The notes: generated by a model not told the origin, from the sequence alone. A stretch of 64,000 bases of DNA from Phoronis australis (GCA_002633005.1 NMRA01000292.1:135439-199438); one strand, 5' to 3'; counted from the stretch's first letter, positions 48,801 to 58,906 are shown. Numbers and translations are program-made.

Positions 48801-51800
48801 TGTTTTTCGTCAACAAAGTTTTTTGATTGATGCCACTTACCATTATAAAATTGGTTTTGCTTTGTTCCTTACTTAGTTTAGAAATGGTATTTAGGCTCGC
48901 TAAAAGCTGATAGTTCGGTGTTTCTTCACACCGAGCTCATGAACTGTCAGTTCTAATCTTTCCAAGTCTAGAAATCACAGCTACTTTGACTAAGGAACAA
49001 TTTCATAACAGCAGGTTGACTAAACCAAAACCACCGCTTTAACTCCCAACTTCCCCAGTGCAGAGGCTCTACTTTAGGATAATTTGGATTTTGCTTCACT
49101 CTGATAAAATCTCTTGGTTCAGTCGCATCTAATTTAAAAGTTTTTTTCTTTTTGTTGTCAAACCTTACTCATGTTCTCCAAATCCGTCTTGGCTTCATCC
49201 AACTGCGTCATGGTGAATTTGAAGCTGGCTGCCTCGCGCGCACTGTCCTCAATATTGTGAGCCTCGTCTAGGATGATGACGCACTCCTTCAGACAAATCT
49301 CCATCTATTAGAGAGAAATCATAAAAGTAAAGACACAGCACGCAACATCAATATTCCAAGTGGAACTTAAGTAATGTTTTAAGACAAATCAAGCTTACGT
49401 ATTTTACAATTACGTTAATTCGTCACTTACTAGTACTCAGTACAAGACATGACCGGCCAGTGTCATTCTATCTCGATACATTTCTCCACAAAAACAAATT
49501 TGAAAATTTGAAGTCTATTTCTAGCACAATTTTCAGTGTGTGGAAGTCAAAAGCAACATTTGGTAAAGTTTCCATTATTTCCAGCATTTGAAAAAAATTT
49601 TGTGGAGAATTACTGCAAGATACAATTTCAGAGCTTCGAGACTATTGGTGACAGTCAGGTTCTTTGTCGGTGTCTATTTTTGGGCCCAGTGCAGCTAACA
49701 TACCTGACTGCGGACAATGGGGTCAATCAGGTAATTATACGGGCAGAACACGATGTCAGCACCCTCTCTTATTTGGTTGGTAACATAGTAAGGGCAAGCC
49801 TGCAAAGAAGACATTTCGTAATGTCAGGCACGGCCAGTTGTAATTAAAATAACCAAAAACTAATTGTATTACAAAGAACAACAAGTTTTGTATAAAAATT
49901 GACAACTTAACAATTACAACTAAGACTTTAAGACCATTTCATCAAGGAGGCACATTTACATATATTTATGCTGCAACGGTAGTTCGGATTTGTCGTCCTT
50001 TAGGCAATAAATTGATCATTTAAAGGAAACGTTTTGACCAAAAAGCAGTGCTCACAGCTTCTTGTAGTATATTTACCTTCTTCTTGCTGCACGCTGACAC
50101 AAATTCCTCAATGTCAAAAGCAGGATCCAGGTCAACATCTTTCAGTGACTCATGGGTTGGAAGCTTGCGGGCATGCTCAAAATGGCTGCATCCACCAACC
50201 TGAAAACAACAAGTATATCACATGGTAATGGCCAAGTCACACAACAAACTCTTACATTTTCAGTATGTGAAACATGATGAGCTGCGGCATACGACACAAT
50301 TGCACGTTAAAAATACTATGGCTCACAGTAATATGCATTAAAAACCTCAGTCTTTACTTCCAAATTATCAGAAAGTCAACGTTATCATTAATATTTAAAG
50401 CGTCACTCATTTTTTACAAACTGTTCTTCAACTTTGCAGACCAATTATTGGAGGAGACAGTGTGGCTTAGTGGTTTGAGTTCCGTACTCCCGTATGGGAG
50501 AACTGGATTTGAATCCTGGCTTTACTGGCACACAATTGAGCATTGCACAAAGGTGTCCCCTACTCCTTTGACATTGGTCTTAGTTGGGAATGTACGCAAG
50601 GGAGTGAATGAAAAGAAAAAAAAAATCGTAATGATGTTTAGTATACCACATATAACCGTTAAGTCATATCAGGTCAAATATCATGACTTGCTTAACTGAT
50701 AACATAGTAAACGTATGGATATCCAAACTCTAGAAAGTATGCGTTATCAATTGGAATTAAGACACCATGTTCAAGGTACAAGCCAAAAGAAAACAAACGA
50801 AACGACACATTATTCTGCGTCGTAACAAAATTCCAAGCATTAATGGTTGAATGGAAACGGAATTGACCATCATAATAGACATCCGTCAAGACGTGTCATT
50901 TAATGGAAAGCTAATAGAATGGAAAAGCTCTTTACTCTTCCTATACTTTGGATATAATCAATCGTAAACAAATCTGCTGATATCTTTATACTGATGCGCC
51001 GCATGATAAGCGCAGATGAGCAACTACAGAGTTGTAGTGGCAGGAATCAGTCATATACTAAGGTTAAAGATCTGCCAAGAGCTATTGAAAAACAAAATTT
51101 TGAGTGTTCCAAAAATATAGTAAATGTTCACAGCTGTCACTGCAGCATCAAAAATTTTAGCACTATAATGGTAAATAAATACAGTTATGAGGAGACATTA
51201 TGGCTCAGTGGTTTGAGCTCCGGACTGGTGTTTCGGAGACCTGGGTTCAAATCCTGGCTTCACTGGCTGACAACAAAGCATTGCACACAGGTGTCTGCTA
51301 CTCCTCTGAACTCCGTCTTACCAGTGAATGTACGCAAGGGAGTGAATGAGAACCTGGATATAATGCGTTCACCAAAGTTTTCGTATTAAAATAATTCACA
51401 TTAATTTCATTTTCAATTCAATGGGTTACCTCTCTCGCATTTCGACACTCTTCGTTTTTATTTGCAAGTTGAGAAATATGTCTGTGAATACACGTGTGTT
51501 CTCGACTGGCCAAAATGCACATCCTGGAAAATCAAAAGAACTGTTGATAAAAACAGACATCTAAATGTCCCTGACTGAAGATTCAATATATGTCACGTAA
51601 AATTACCAATACTTTTGTGATGTGCACTAACTATATATCCAGCAAGTAATTGTATTTTAAGTCTGCATTTCGCATTGTTTAGCTAGCTAAAAACGAAAAT
51701 CAAATTAGGTCCTTTACTATCACAAATCAGTCTTACCATCTGTTAGAGTATGATCTCATATCCGAGTGAGTGCATGTGTAGGAGTAGTTCAGAGAATTAA

Positions 51801-54800
51801 GTATTATGTAATACACCCCCAACATGAGGAATTATAGTAAACATGTTTGTTCACTAAATCCTGTTATGTTTCATGTATGTCACTATATAAGTGTATGATC
51901 GCATGGATTGTAACAGACTCAGTAGTATCAGTAGAAGAGTATGTAATAAAACTATTATCCTCCTTCAGACTAGTATTATCCTTGGACCGCGTTCTCGCAC
52001 TGTGTCGCGCATTCAACGTTCCTAACCGAACAGAATGCCTTTCACTGCTAGCACATCAACACCATCATAGTATTCTATTAGTTACCAACTTATAAGTCAC
52101 AGGCAATGCATACATATGCCATTTTCGAATTCGCAATTTTAGGATTGGCCAAAACCAATAAACTCTAAAGCGTTTCCTTGAGTCTGACGATTTCGATGTT
52201 TTGTTGGGAACAAAAACAGAATTCTATCACAGCACAGCTCGACGCTTAGCATAACCTTAAAGTCGCCAAATTCAGACTGGCAAAATTCCCAAGTTACTAA
52301 ACAGGAGCTGAAGTCGCCAAGGAAACCTTGTTCAGGGGGCTGCAAAACGGAACATTAGGAGTGTCTTGCATGCTCAGTAACGGCCAATTTCCCTTTTTGG
52401 GTCCCATACCCCTCGCAGTCTTACCTTCTAAAACACGTCAAGACGATCAAGTCATGTTATCTATGCATGACAAATATCTGGGGGCTTCCAGTTTCTGCCG
52501 AGCGATTCCGACTTCCTGTCTATTTACTTCCTGTTGTATTTTGAGTGGGGGCTAGGATGTATGCCTGGTGGCTTTGTGGTGACCTGAGATTGTTATCAGG
52601 TCACCACACAAAATATGAGGTCGCATTGGATAACCACATGTCGCCAATTTGACTTTCGTTTTTTCACCAGCTAAACAGGGTGAAATACCGCTTTAAGAAA
52701 TCTCAATTACTCATGCGTTGCAAGGAAGATTAAAAAACTTCGGAAGGGAAAATGTTTCACATTATGACTAAAAAATAAAATAATAATACAAGTCGGACAA
52801 CAATCAAAAAAATTACTACTAACTCAACTTACTGAATAGCATGCAAAGAATAATTACAATTGTAAGCCCTGATGTTAGAAGACAATGGCTGCACTAGATT
52901 AATTTTGCCCATTTTGTTAGGTCAACGTGGACAGACATGTGATTGGTTCTCGATGACTACTTCTGGCTCACAGACCAATCACAAGTATTAGCTGGCAGGA
53001 CCAGCTAAGCAGGACCAGCTAAGCCAGTCAAGTACAGCCAATATATCTTCAATGAATTCTTTGCGACATCACTAGGCTGATGACAGATGAAACAAAAAGT
53101 AATTAATAGAAAACCAAGACCATGCTGGTTAGGTATTCAAGCAGCAAAAAAGCAATATGCAATCTCAGAAACAGACTATGAACATTGTGTACCTTTTGTT
53201 CTTGTAGGCAGTTTTCTTCAGTTCGCGAATGATCTGCGCAATTTGTTTATGAGTCCGTGTTCCAAAGTATATCTTAGGTACGCTGAAATAGAATTGTAGA
53301 TGGCTAAACAGTAAAATTCACCTTGCTATAGACTCAGTGTTTCAGTTAACGCAGAAATTTTAACTAGAACGGAGACGCTAAAGGTTTAGGCTTTAAAGGA
53401 TTAAAATAACTTGCTCTTCTAAACAGTTTACCTTCTTAAGTGGTTTGTTTAACAAAACAGTTTTACCACTGCCACCATAAGATACCAAAACTGCTGTAAT
53501 ACTGCTCTAATAAAGGTGCCAATAACGATCATTGAATGTCAATGAACCACTTTTTTACACATTTTCGATATTCCAAACATCAACAGCCTTTAGTTGAATA
53601 CATGCATCAGGCAACAAATTACAGCAAAATTTCACCAATTTAGGACAGACAGATGACATTCTAGTCAATACTCATTGTTCATAAATGATTTACAGAACCA
53701 GAATGATGCGTTATCATATCTATGTTCTACGCCACAGCAACAAACAGAAAATATTTTGAACTATTAACTGTGGGCATCCACAACAAGGTTAGAAGCCTAC
53801 CAAAATGAGAAAGGTCAATTCTGGCAATCATTTTTGTCTGAACCATCATTATCAAAATCACGACTTGTAAAACTGCTGAGACAGGTGAAAAAATCTAGTG
53901 ATAAGTTGTGATTACCGAGATTTATTTTGATCCTTCTTGATAGCCGCCTTCTCAGTACAGTCACATGATGTACAGTTTGCCTTTTTTTTCGTCTCCACTT
54001 GGTTGGCACAATTACTGACGTGAGCATTAGTAAGCAGCATCTGCCATCTAGTGGTGGGAGACTCGCCGCCATCAACGCTGGCAACTGAGGTGTCTGCGTC
54101 ATCTTCGTAACGGATGCCAAGGTGTGCCCGTTTCTTTTTGTTTGGCTTGAAAACATTAAAAATTATTCAAAATTTTTGACTTTTGAGCACACTTGTTGAA
54201 TAGATATTTGCAATTATGCGGGGAAGTCAGTTTTAATTGCTACAATCATGAACAGTAATAAGACAAAATGACCCAAATTCCATTCGCAATGACCTGGAAT
54301 GGGAGACTTTAAAATAGCAACGTGATGACTGATCACATGGGATGGATACCAGTGGCCTCTACAGGATGAGAAGGCACTTTATAACTTTTGTTTAAAATAT
54401 ATTAATTTTAATCCCATACATTGTAAAAGAGGTCTGTTCACGAAGTCAAACTGCTCCCCTATGCCATCTGCTGCCAAGACAAAGTAACTCCTAGTACAGC
54501 TAGGAGGACATGTGAGTCACTGGTCCCACAGAATCAGACACTATTGCTTCAAGAGTCTCCCATTATGGACAATTCATCAGAAAGTTAGAACTGTTCTCGA
54601 AAATGGGATTTTGAAGGAATTACAACTCATGACACCTCCATAAAAAGAACGGTATTTTGCTCTGATACCTTAGGCACGCATTTAAAATGATAGGAAGTGA
54701 CAGAAACCCACTAGTGGTTTAATTACCAAGAACTTTGCTTATTGCCCACTGAAGCTAAAGTATGAGAAAGAACACAAATTTACGTCAATTATGAAATGAA

Positions 54801-57234
54801 TATTCAGCTTATACAACACATACAGCGGAGGTCTTGAAGGATTTGTTGGCTGGTTTGAAATCATCGTCGGAATCTTTCTCGGCATCCTTGCTAGCGGCCT
54901 CTATGGGAGAGAAATCAAGACAAAACTTAGAATCCACAGAATAAGAAATATAAAACAGGAAATGTATTGAGAAATGTACCTTGCGGTCCTTATAATTTTC
55001 CGTTGATGGTTTCAAAACAACAATTTCACAGAAACCAAATGCAATGCACAAATTTGTTTCCTACACAATTTGTTTTAACTCATTTCAAATCTGAACGACT
55101 GTGTTTGTATTAAACAGAGCAGATAAAATGTGCAGTGAAACTGACAGTTTCTTAAATTATCCGGATAAGAACCTATCACTGTGGACGTAGCTTCAACACC
55201 ACTGGCATGGACAGGATTCATTGCAAGGTCTGGTTTAGCTGATCCCAAGCCTGAGTCTGCACTAGTTGAAGCGCCATCTGTTTGTGGCCTGTGACAAGCA
55301 CAACAGCAATCAGCAGAGGACGTTCCATTCATTTCTTCCTGGGCCGCTTTTTCTGAAGCACATAAAACAGGCTTGTCATATTGGGTTTTACAATTCAGAA
55401 AAGGTACAAGCTATTTCACAGCTTAAATTTCAATATAACCCAATGGCACACTTATTTTTTACACTGGTCTCAAAAACTAAGTAAACTAGATATTTTATAG
55501 CTGAGATCTTTGTTGTTCAGACCAAAAAATAAAAAAATCGAAATATAAGGTTTCCTAAACCATAGATCAGTGGTCACTTTTTTTGTGAAGTCTAGCCATA
55601 CAATGAAAAAGTCAGTCATCAAAATTGTTGTAACAAAAGACAAGCATCTTCAAGAAAGAATAAAATTAGATGTGAGACTTCAAACAACTAGATTATGAAT
55701 TACGTAGAGTAATTTTTATTGGATGATGCAGAACTTACAATAGGTGATTTTGGCTAATTAAGAAACATTTATCCCCATTCTTAAAGAATGAAAATTAAGG
55801 CATAAGCGCGTTTGCAGATATCATTATTAACTTGGGGCGTCAAACAATGATCAGTGTCGAATGTTTTCATTTAATACTGGGACTGTCACAAAAATTGAGT
55901 CATGAAACACAACAAGTTAACATTCTTGTTATCTAGAGGACAAAATGGAGCTCATAGGCTTAATAAACTTCTCTCTAATTTTATCTTACTTTAAAATTGA
56001 AACTCAATAAAACGTTAAAAGAAAATAGTACAATGCCAAGAAAGAAAGACCGTCACAAACTCCCAAAATAAGCGAGCTCATATTTAATTGAGCCTAGCAA
56101 TTAAGCCCGACATAATGGTTAGTATCTTCACATTTCAGTGACTTCCATCACATACCATATTGAGAGGACTGCCATGCCAGGGCAGCGCACAACAAAGCCA
56201 AACTCTTCCCACTTCCTGTTGGACTCTCCAGGAGACAATTCTCTTTCTTGTCAAGTCCCTGAATCATCTGCTCACCAAATATGCATCAAGTTACACATGA
56301 TTTTCAACACACTAAGGCATACTGTACCATACAGTAGTGACACCTAGAGTTAGGTAATGGAAGCAGCCAGTCAAGCACTGCCAACCCAACTAACTATATA
56401 CAGTGCTCGCCACTTGACAAGTCGCATTTGATGTATACTGACTGCAGAGGGTGCCAAATGCACTGATTTCAAGAAATAAATGGAACAATTGTGAACCAAA
56501 AATATTAAATCTGAGAAAAGTGTAAGTAATTTAAACTTTTGAGGTAATTATTGTACGACTTCGATATTAGCTGTGGAGACTTTGCGGCCAAACAGGTCGC
56601 CAAACATAATCTGAGGTCGCATTGGTGATCTGCAGGTCGCCAAATCCAGCACTGTACTTGTCGAGACCTGAATAGACTCTACAGCACCGTAAAATCTCAC
56701 TGATTAAAGATACAGAGCAGAAAAATAATTCTTTGCTATGTTCACACTGCATACCATACCTACCATGAATGAATATTTTAAAAAAATTGTGGACATTCAC
56801 AATAATACAGGACTTTGGAAAATGAAGATTTGTCCAAAAGTGGCAAGATGATACTTCAAACATAGAAAGCAATGATAGGTCACAACAACAAGCACACGAC
56901 ACATCATCACACAATGATGGGCCACAACAACAAACACACAACACATCATAAAGCAATGATAGGCCACAACAACAAGCACACGACACATCATAAAACGATG
57001 ATAGGCCAACAGAATAAGCACATGACACATCATAACACAAGTGACCTATAGGTCAAAAGTAAGGATTGGGTTCTTAAAATGTTAAGGGCAACCCACAAAC
57101 TCCTCTTCATCATATAATTCATGAAAAATAAATACCCGTGAAATCATGGACAGTTGAGTCCCGTAAGCCTTGTACGGAAAGTGGACATCGATGCCTCCTA
57201 TTGAGTAAACCTGACCACCCTGTGGACTCGTCAT
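27674..57234 (-). CDS. BRIP1: FANCJ/BRIP1 DNA helicase, complete, 27 coding exons, 1465 aa
   Basis: FANCJ is a 5'-3' Fe-S superfamily 2 DNA helicase. It unwinds interstrand-crosslink repair intermediates and G-quadruplexes in the nucleus within the Fanconi anaemia pathway. All phases agree and the total is 4398 nt. Start ATG at 57234 is the first ATG after the acceptor and gives the family N-terminus ([13 protein letters not shown]). K54 of Walker A, Fe-S cysteines C274, C289, C298 and C337, DEAH 380-383 and motif VI (QALGRCIRH) are all present. It is longer than the 1249-residue human protein because of the tail and an extra C-terminal module. RTEL1 and DDX11 are excluded by close agreement with BRIP1 at [12 protein letters not shown] and [10 protein letters not shown]. 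Confidence 0.96.
28055..28522. repeat. 42-bp minisatellite, 11 units
   Basis: GACAAG recurs at exact 42-bp spacing from 28055 to 28517. The consensus contains CTGACCTCAAGTAATGACAA. The unit is 14 codons and is stop-free in one frame on each strand, so long ORFs arise on both (28310-28657 plus, 27957-28511 minus). It lies in FANCJ intron 26. Confidence 0.97.
30840..31010. repeat. 29-bp minisatellite, 6 units
   Basis: Units start at 30840, 30869, 30898, 30927, 30956 and 30985. The consensus begins GGTCCCGATCATGTACATCT. It lies in FANCJ intron 24. Confidence 0.95.
31136..33422. repeat. Scattered TACGTCYGTCACA motifs in FANCJ intron 24
   Basis: The 13-mer or a near match occurs at 31140, about 31270, 33055, 33068, 33260 and 33410, and inverted near 31246. 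The intron is otherwise AT-rich. No coding exon is recognised between 30067 and 33448. Confidence 0.6.
33824..35660 (-). CDS. BRIP1: FANCJ exons 22-23: long disordered C-terminal tail
   Basis: Exons: 35555-35660 and 33824-35107. The latter is a single 428-codon exon, residues 915-1342. It is rich in Ser, Thr, Pro and Asn with a basic bipartite stretch near the end ([17 protein letters not shown]), a likely nuclear localisation signal. Vertebrate BRIP1 carries a BRCA1-binding SPTF motif in its tail; I see no clear SPxF motif here. Acidic patches such as DLTNDNEE could be short interaction motifs, but that is speculative. The link to the helicase is by phase-compatible splicing only. Confidence 0.8.
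36200..36580 (+). repeat. Dispersed repeat E, copy 1
   Basis: The reverse complement of 47820-48200 matches this stretch in order: GAACTGTGTGTACA, AAAATTGTGCCTTGTTT, GAGATTGTAATGGTAAC, GTACTTCATT. Many small indels separate the copies. It lies in FANCJ intron 21. The element type is not recognised. Confidence 0.7.
37112..45372 (-). CDS. BRIP1: FANCJ exons 14-21: second helicase domain, motifs III-VI
   Basis: Exons: 45286-45372, 44775-44915, 43546-43665, 43046-43117, 42423-42546, 41377-41486, 37896-38059, 37112-37294. Motifs in order are [12 protein letters not shown] (III), [24 protein letters not shown] (IV), [20 protein letters not shown] (V), [12 protein letters not shown], and [14 protein letters not shown] (VI). 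Exon 21 holds [10 protein letters not shown]. Exon 17 ends in a GC donor. A copia element occupies intron 19 and a LINE fragment intron 15. Confidence 0.95.
38370..38930 (+). repeat. Dispersed GTCGCCAA-family repeat, copy 2
   Basis: It begins near ATGCCAAGTCGCATTTGGTG and ends with CACAATCTGAGGTTGCATTG, GCGACCTGCAGGTGGC and GAGCGCTG. The last blocks recur at 56580-56654 and 52600-52655. It lies in FANCJ intron 19, next to the copia insertion. Edges are approximate. Confidence 0.55.
39006..39237 (+). repeat. 5' LTR of the copia element
   Basis: Starts TGATAACTGTATTGG and ends CTCAAGTCTTTTCA. It differs from the 3' LTR only at a C/T site (TTACATAATA here). Confidence 0.97.
39238..39255 (+). 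promoter_or_regulatory. Primer-binding site complementary to initiator tRNA-Met
   Basis: TGGTAGCAGAGCAAGGTT follows the 5' LTR directly. It is the exact reverse complement of the 3' end (plus CCA) of the tRNA-iMet at 15857-15928 over 18 nt. Confidence 0.95.
39259..39735 (+). pseudogene. copia gag, N-terminal part, interrupted by a frameshift
   Basis: A 158-codon frame begins at the first ATG after the PBS. It has the copia Gag pattern ([20 protein letters not shown], then [19 protein letters not shown], then [14 protein letters not shown]). It ends in TGA at 39733-39735. The same protein continues in the next frame, so one extra base near 39731 breaks it. It encodes the nucleocapsid precursor of the retroelement. 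Confidence 0.85.
39740..40459 (+). pseudogene. copia gag C-terminus with zinc knuckle, and aspartic protease
   Basis: This frame contains [14 protein letters not shown], a CX2CX4HX4C zinc knuckle, and [13 protein letters not shown] with the DTG-type protease active site. It ends at TAG 40457-40459. Downstream in the same frame the pre-integrase domain resumes, so this is an internal stop in the polyprotein. Confidence 0.85.
40460..40944 (+). pseudogene. copia pol remnant: pre-integrase HHCC and RNase H end, with deletion
   Basis: Up to 40662 the frame has HCQFGH and KKCDTC, the HX4H and CX2C of the integrase zinc region. At 40663 the assembly has an N. Beyond it, in another frame (40672-40944), comes [14 protein letters not shown] with [12 protein letters not shown], the copia RNase H end. 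The integrase core and reverse transcriptase are absent. Confidence 0.85.
41012..41034 (+). promoter_or_regulatory. Polypurine tract of the copia element
   Basis: AAGGAAAAGAAAGAGAGTGG lies just before the 3' LTR, where plus-strand DNA priming is expected. Confidence 0.8.
41036..41267 (+). repeat. 3' LTR of the copia element
   Basis: A 232-bp copy with one difference from the 5' LTR (TTATATAATA). It is followed by the CCTCC duplication. Confidence 0.97.
41594..41616. repeat. (CATAA)n short tandem repeat
   Basis: Four CATAA units in FANCJ intron 18. Confidence 0.85.
42080..42226 (-). mobile_element. tRNA-derived SINE-like element
   Basis: On the minus strand GCCCCAATAGCTTAGTGG (A-box-like) is followed by TGTTTGAGCCCAGG (B-box-like) at tRNA spacing. 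Downstream is a non-tRNA body with two imperfect copies of a unit containing TCTGTCCCGA or CTGTGTCCCGAATAGTCA. It does not fold as an intact tRNA. FANCJ intron 18. Confidence 0.6.
42771..42823. repeat. (AAT)n trinucleotide microsatellite
   Basis: About 18 AAT units in FANCJ intron 17, the intron with the GC donor. Confidence 0.97.
43045..43046 (-). other. BRIP1: Noncanonical GC-AG splice donor of FANCJ exon 17
   Basis: Exon 17 ends TGGCAG followed by GCAAGT. The strong match around the GC (CAG|GCAAGT) is typical of U2 GC-AG introns. It is needed to keep [16 protein letters not shown] joined in phase to [12 protein letters not shown] of exon 18; no GT donor nearby does so. Confidence 0.85.
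44065..44490 (-). pseudogene. LINE ORF2 3' fragment (zf-RVT domain), frameshifted
   Basis: On the minus strand [20 protein letters not shown] is followed by DCCVTRSFW, the CX2C...HX4C zinc-finger block found at the end of many non-LTR reverse transcriptases. After a frame change near 44275, [15 protein letters not shown] and NVFINHF...EKYI match the usual LINE C-terminal stretch. The 5' part (reverse transcriptase core) is absent, as in 5'-truncated LINE copies. It sits in FANCJ intron 15, same strand as the gene. Confidence 0.75.
45798..49304 (-). CDS. BRIP1: FANCJ exons 10-13: DEAH box and arch domain
   Basis: Exons: 49169-49304, 48366-48412, 47331-47480, 45798-45998. [20 protein letters not shown] is motif II and directly follows the Fe-S domain, as in XPD-family helicases. 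The next exons ([28 protein letters not shown]) align with the human arch region at lower identity. Exon 11 is only 47 nt. Confidence 0.92.
46855..46918. repeat. 21-bp tandem repeat, 3 units
   Basis: CATAATGACACACATATTGA repeats three times in FANCJ intron 12. Confidence 0.9.
47820..48205 (-). repeat. Dispersed repeat E, copy 2 (inverted)
   Basis: An inverted partner of the repeat at 36200, in FANCJ intron 11. The two copies lie about 11.6 kb apart in opposite orientation. Confidence 0.7.
49704..53282 (-). CDS. BRIP1: FANCJ exons 6-9: motif Ia and the Fe-S cluster domain
   Basis: Exons: 53193-53282, 51430-51523, 50077-50199, 49704-49799. Exon 6 carries [17 protein letters not shown] (motif Ia). 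The four [4Fe-4S] cysteines are in REHTCIH (C274), NEECRN (C289), GGCSHF (C298) and ACPYY (C337), matching human C283, C298, C310 and C350. FCPYNYLID follows in exon 9. A SINE lies inside intron 7, and a second lies in the same intron 0.7 kb away. Confidence 0.95.
50451..50625 (+). mobile_element. tRNA-derived SINE, copy 1
   Basis: GAGGAGACAGTGTGGCTTAGTGG contributes an A box (TGGCTTAGTGG). A degenerate B-box region follows, then a body ending TGTACGCAAGGGAGTGAATG and an A-rich tail. The body and ends match the copy at 51189. FANCJ intron 7, antisense. Confidence 0.8.
51189..51350 (+). mobile_element. tRNA-derived SINE, copy 2
   Basis: This is the better preserved copy: A box TGGCTCAGTGG, B box GGTTCAAATCC, then ATTGCACA, GTGTC, CTACTCCT and TGTACGCAAGGGAGTGAATG. 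The same family as 50451, in the same intron and orientation. Confidence 0.85.
52226..52660 (+). repeat. Dispersed GTCGCCAA-family repeat, copy 3
   Basis: It begins CTCGACGCTTAGCATAACC and contains AGTCGCCAA twice. It ends with AATATGAGGTCGCATTGG and GTCGCCAATTTG. The same ends appear at 4720, 38370 and 56401. FANCJ intron 6. Confidence 0.6.
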
Positions 57235-57239
57235 GGTGT
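53916..57239 (-). CDS. BRIP1: FANCJ exons 1-5: N-terminus, Walker A, Cys-rich insertion
   Basis: Exons (plus coordinates): 57136-57239 (ATG at 57234), 56156-56267, 55173-55352, 54824-54900, 53916-54145. Exon 2 holds [17 protein letters not shown], the motif I loop. Exon 3 has ADCCCACH, the counterpart of the human SCCCACH cluster. Exon 5 ends with a second Cys group (CTSCDC), as in human. The linker between is charged and poorly conserved. The exon-3 donor (GTTCTT at 55172) is weak but is the only one that keeps frame into exon 4 (DSDDDFKP). Confidence 0.88.
56401..56654 (+). mobile_element. Dispersed GTCGCCAA-family repeat, copy 4, with TIR-like ends
   Basis: It starts CAGTGCTCGCCACTTGAC and ends AAATCCAGCACTG. 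The two ends share an inverted CAGTGCT, and TA flanks both sides (56399-56400 and 56655-56656). This is the most complete short copy of the family. FANCJ intron 1. The superfamily is unclear. Confidence 0.6.
56871..57037. repeat. 42-bp minisatellite, 4 units
   Basis: Units with ATGATAGGCCACAACAACAA are spaced 42 bp apart at 56871, 56913, 56955 and 56997. It lies in FANCJ intron 1, within 100 bp of the start-codon exon's donor. The Cys-rich minus-strand ORFs here are repeat artefacts. Confidence 0.92.
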
Positions 57240-58138
57240 CTGGAACAAAGTGAATTTACGAAATTATATACCATATAAGGCAACTAGGTCTCTAGTAGAT
57301 GTGCCTTTCTCAGCATTTTTTTATATATAAATTCATTGTGACCATCATACCTTCAAATTGTCACTGGCTGCGATGTGGCATTTTCAAATGATTCACACAA
57401 AAATAGCAAACGCCTGAAAAGGTCTGTTCATGAAAGAAATTGCATTTCGTACCGGTCAACTCGGCCCACTTTCCACACCAGGATTAGAAATAGGTCAAGC
57501 CAAAGACGCTTTTGTACTTTCACAACACTAAAGAGTTATATTTGGAAAGTTTCCCACTGAGCTTTAAACCCCATGGCTCCTATCTCATGAACTCGTGGCG
57601 AAAACATGAATGAGCCAAGATTTCTGTAACTACGGTCCAACAATCATTGCAATGTTTTGTTTAGAATGTTAACAATATAGCATACAAACTCCTAAGCACC
57701 GGTTTCACCTAATGTATTTAGTCCACCCTGTTATAACATTTCAAAGGTTGTTGATGTACATTGTACCAAGGTTCAACAACAATGTAATTAATTCAAACAA
57801 TTTAGGAACAACTGCATTATTTAAAAAAGAACACCTAACATCAGCTTGCAAAAAGTTGTAACTGATGTTCAGCCAATAAACACAAAAATTTAAGTCAAAC
57901 TAGTGTCATAAAATATTTCTCTATCCCAAATCTATTTTTGGTCTTCGCCAAGAATCAAACCTGTGATGCGACACACTTGCCAAAACTGCCAATGTAACTG
58001 GATGGAAAGGGGACCTACGAGAAAGTTAAGTTTAGGACACAGAAGAATTCAGAGAAATTCTTGGCAAGGCCCCCAACAAGTGACAAGCAGAACTAACAGG
58101 GGGTGGGAAATTGCAAGGTCTATGTCAAGTTAACACAC

Positions 58139-58656
58139 AGGCAGTGACCACCGTCTCAACCGGTGTTCGAGATGGTGAAGCTTTTCGTCTAATTGCATCA
58201 AAGTCATGTTGCAATAAGTACCTGTTGCGCAAAGAGGAACACCTTAGGAGGCCGACAATGTTTTCAATTCCTTTCTTACTTTCAAGAACAAATACTCCTG
58301 TAATCAAAATTTTTTTTCGAGCACCCCTTCGTTCAGTAGCTCAAATTAGAAAAAGGCTATTTTTAACAATGCCTGTGCCAGGTAATACAATGTTATATCT
58401 CCTAGTGCACGAAGTGTAAAAATTGCCAGTTGCCAATTTAGGCGACTGAAAAAAGACTGCTTGAAAAAAGTTTGATTATTTGTTCCAGTTGGAAGGAATT
58501 AAAGATACTGATGGCCTCCTAAGGTGTCCCTATGCACAACAGGTGTTTATAGCAACGTGACTTTGATATTTTAACCAGTGTGAGGAGCAATTCTGGTATA
58601 TTCAGTGCCTACAGGAGCTTCACCGTCTCGAAGGCCGGTCGAGATGGTGGTCACTG
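58139..58656. mobile_element. hAT-like MITE with long imperfect inverted repeats
   Basis: An 8-bp duplication TAACACAC flanks it (58131-58138 and 58657-58664). Left AGGCAGTGACCACCGTCTC and right (reverse complement) CAGTGACCACCATCTCGACC open inverted arms of about 140 bp that share AGATGGTGAAGCT and ACACCTTAGGAGGCC blocks. An 8-bp TSD with CAGTG ends fits hAT. No transposase ORF. Confidence 0.85.
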
Positions 58657-58906
58657 TAACACACAATAAATGGTTCCTACTTGTATTTTGACCTTAGTCT
58701 TCAGCACCACCATCTCAACTGTAGTGTAAACAACCTACTAAATTCAGGCAGAAAGAAAATTATTTCTAACAGTATATTTTGATTTATCAAGTTGCTCACT
58801 AGCACTTTCAGTTTTTATTAAACAGCGACCACTGACTCTAGCTGGCCAGTAGAGACAATCAAGTTACTGGGCCAGCTAAAGACATCTGTCCTAGCTTAGG
58901 ACTAGG

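Noticed and set aside
50441-50520. Functional tRNA gene at the SINE
   Set aside because: A/B boxes are present but no acceptor or anticodon stem pairs, and the body and A-rich tail identify a SINE.
55167-55178. GTGATA donor for FANCJ exon 3 instead of GTTCTT
   Set aside because: It would put exon 4 out of the frame that yields the conserved DSDDDF segment.
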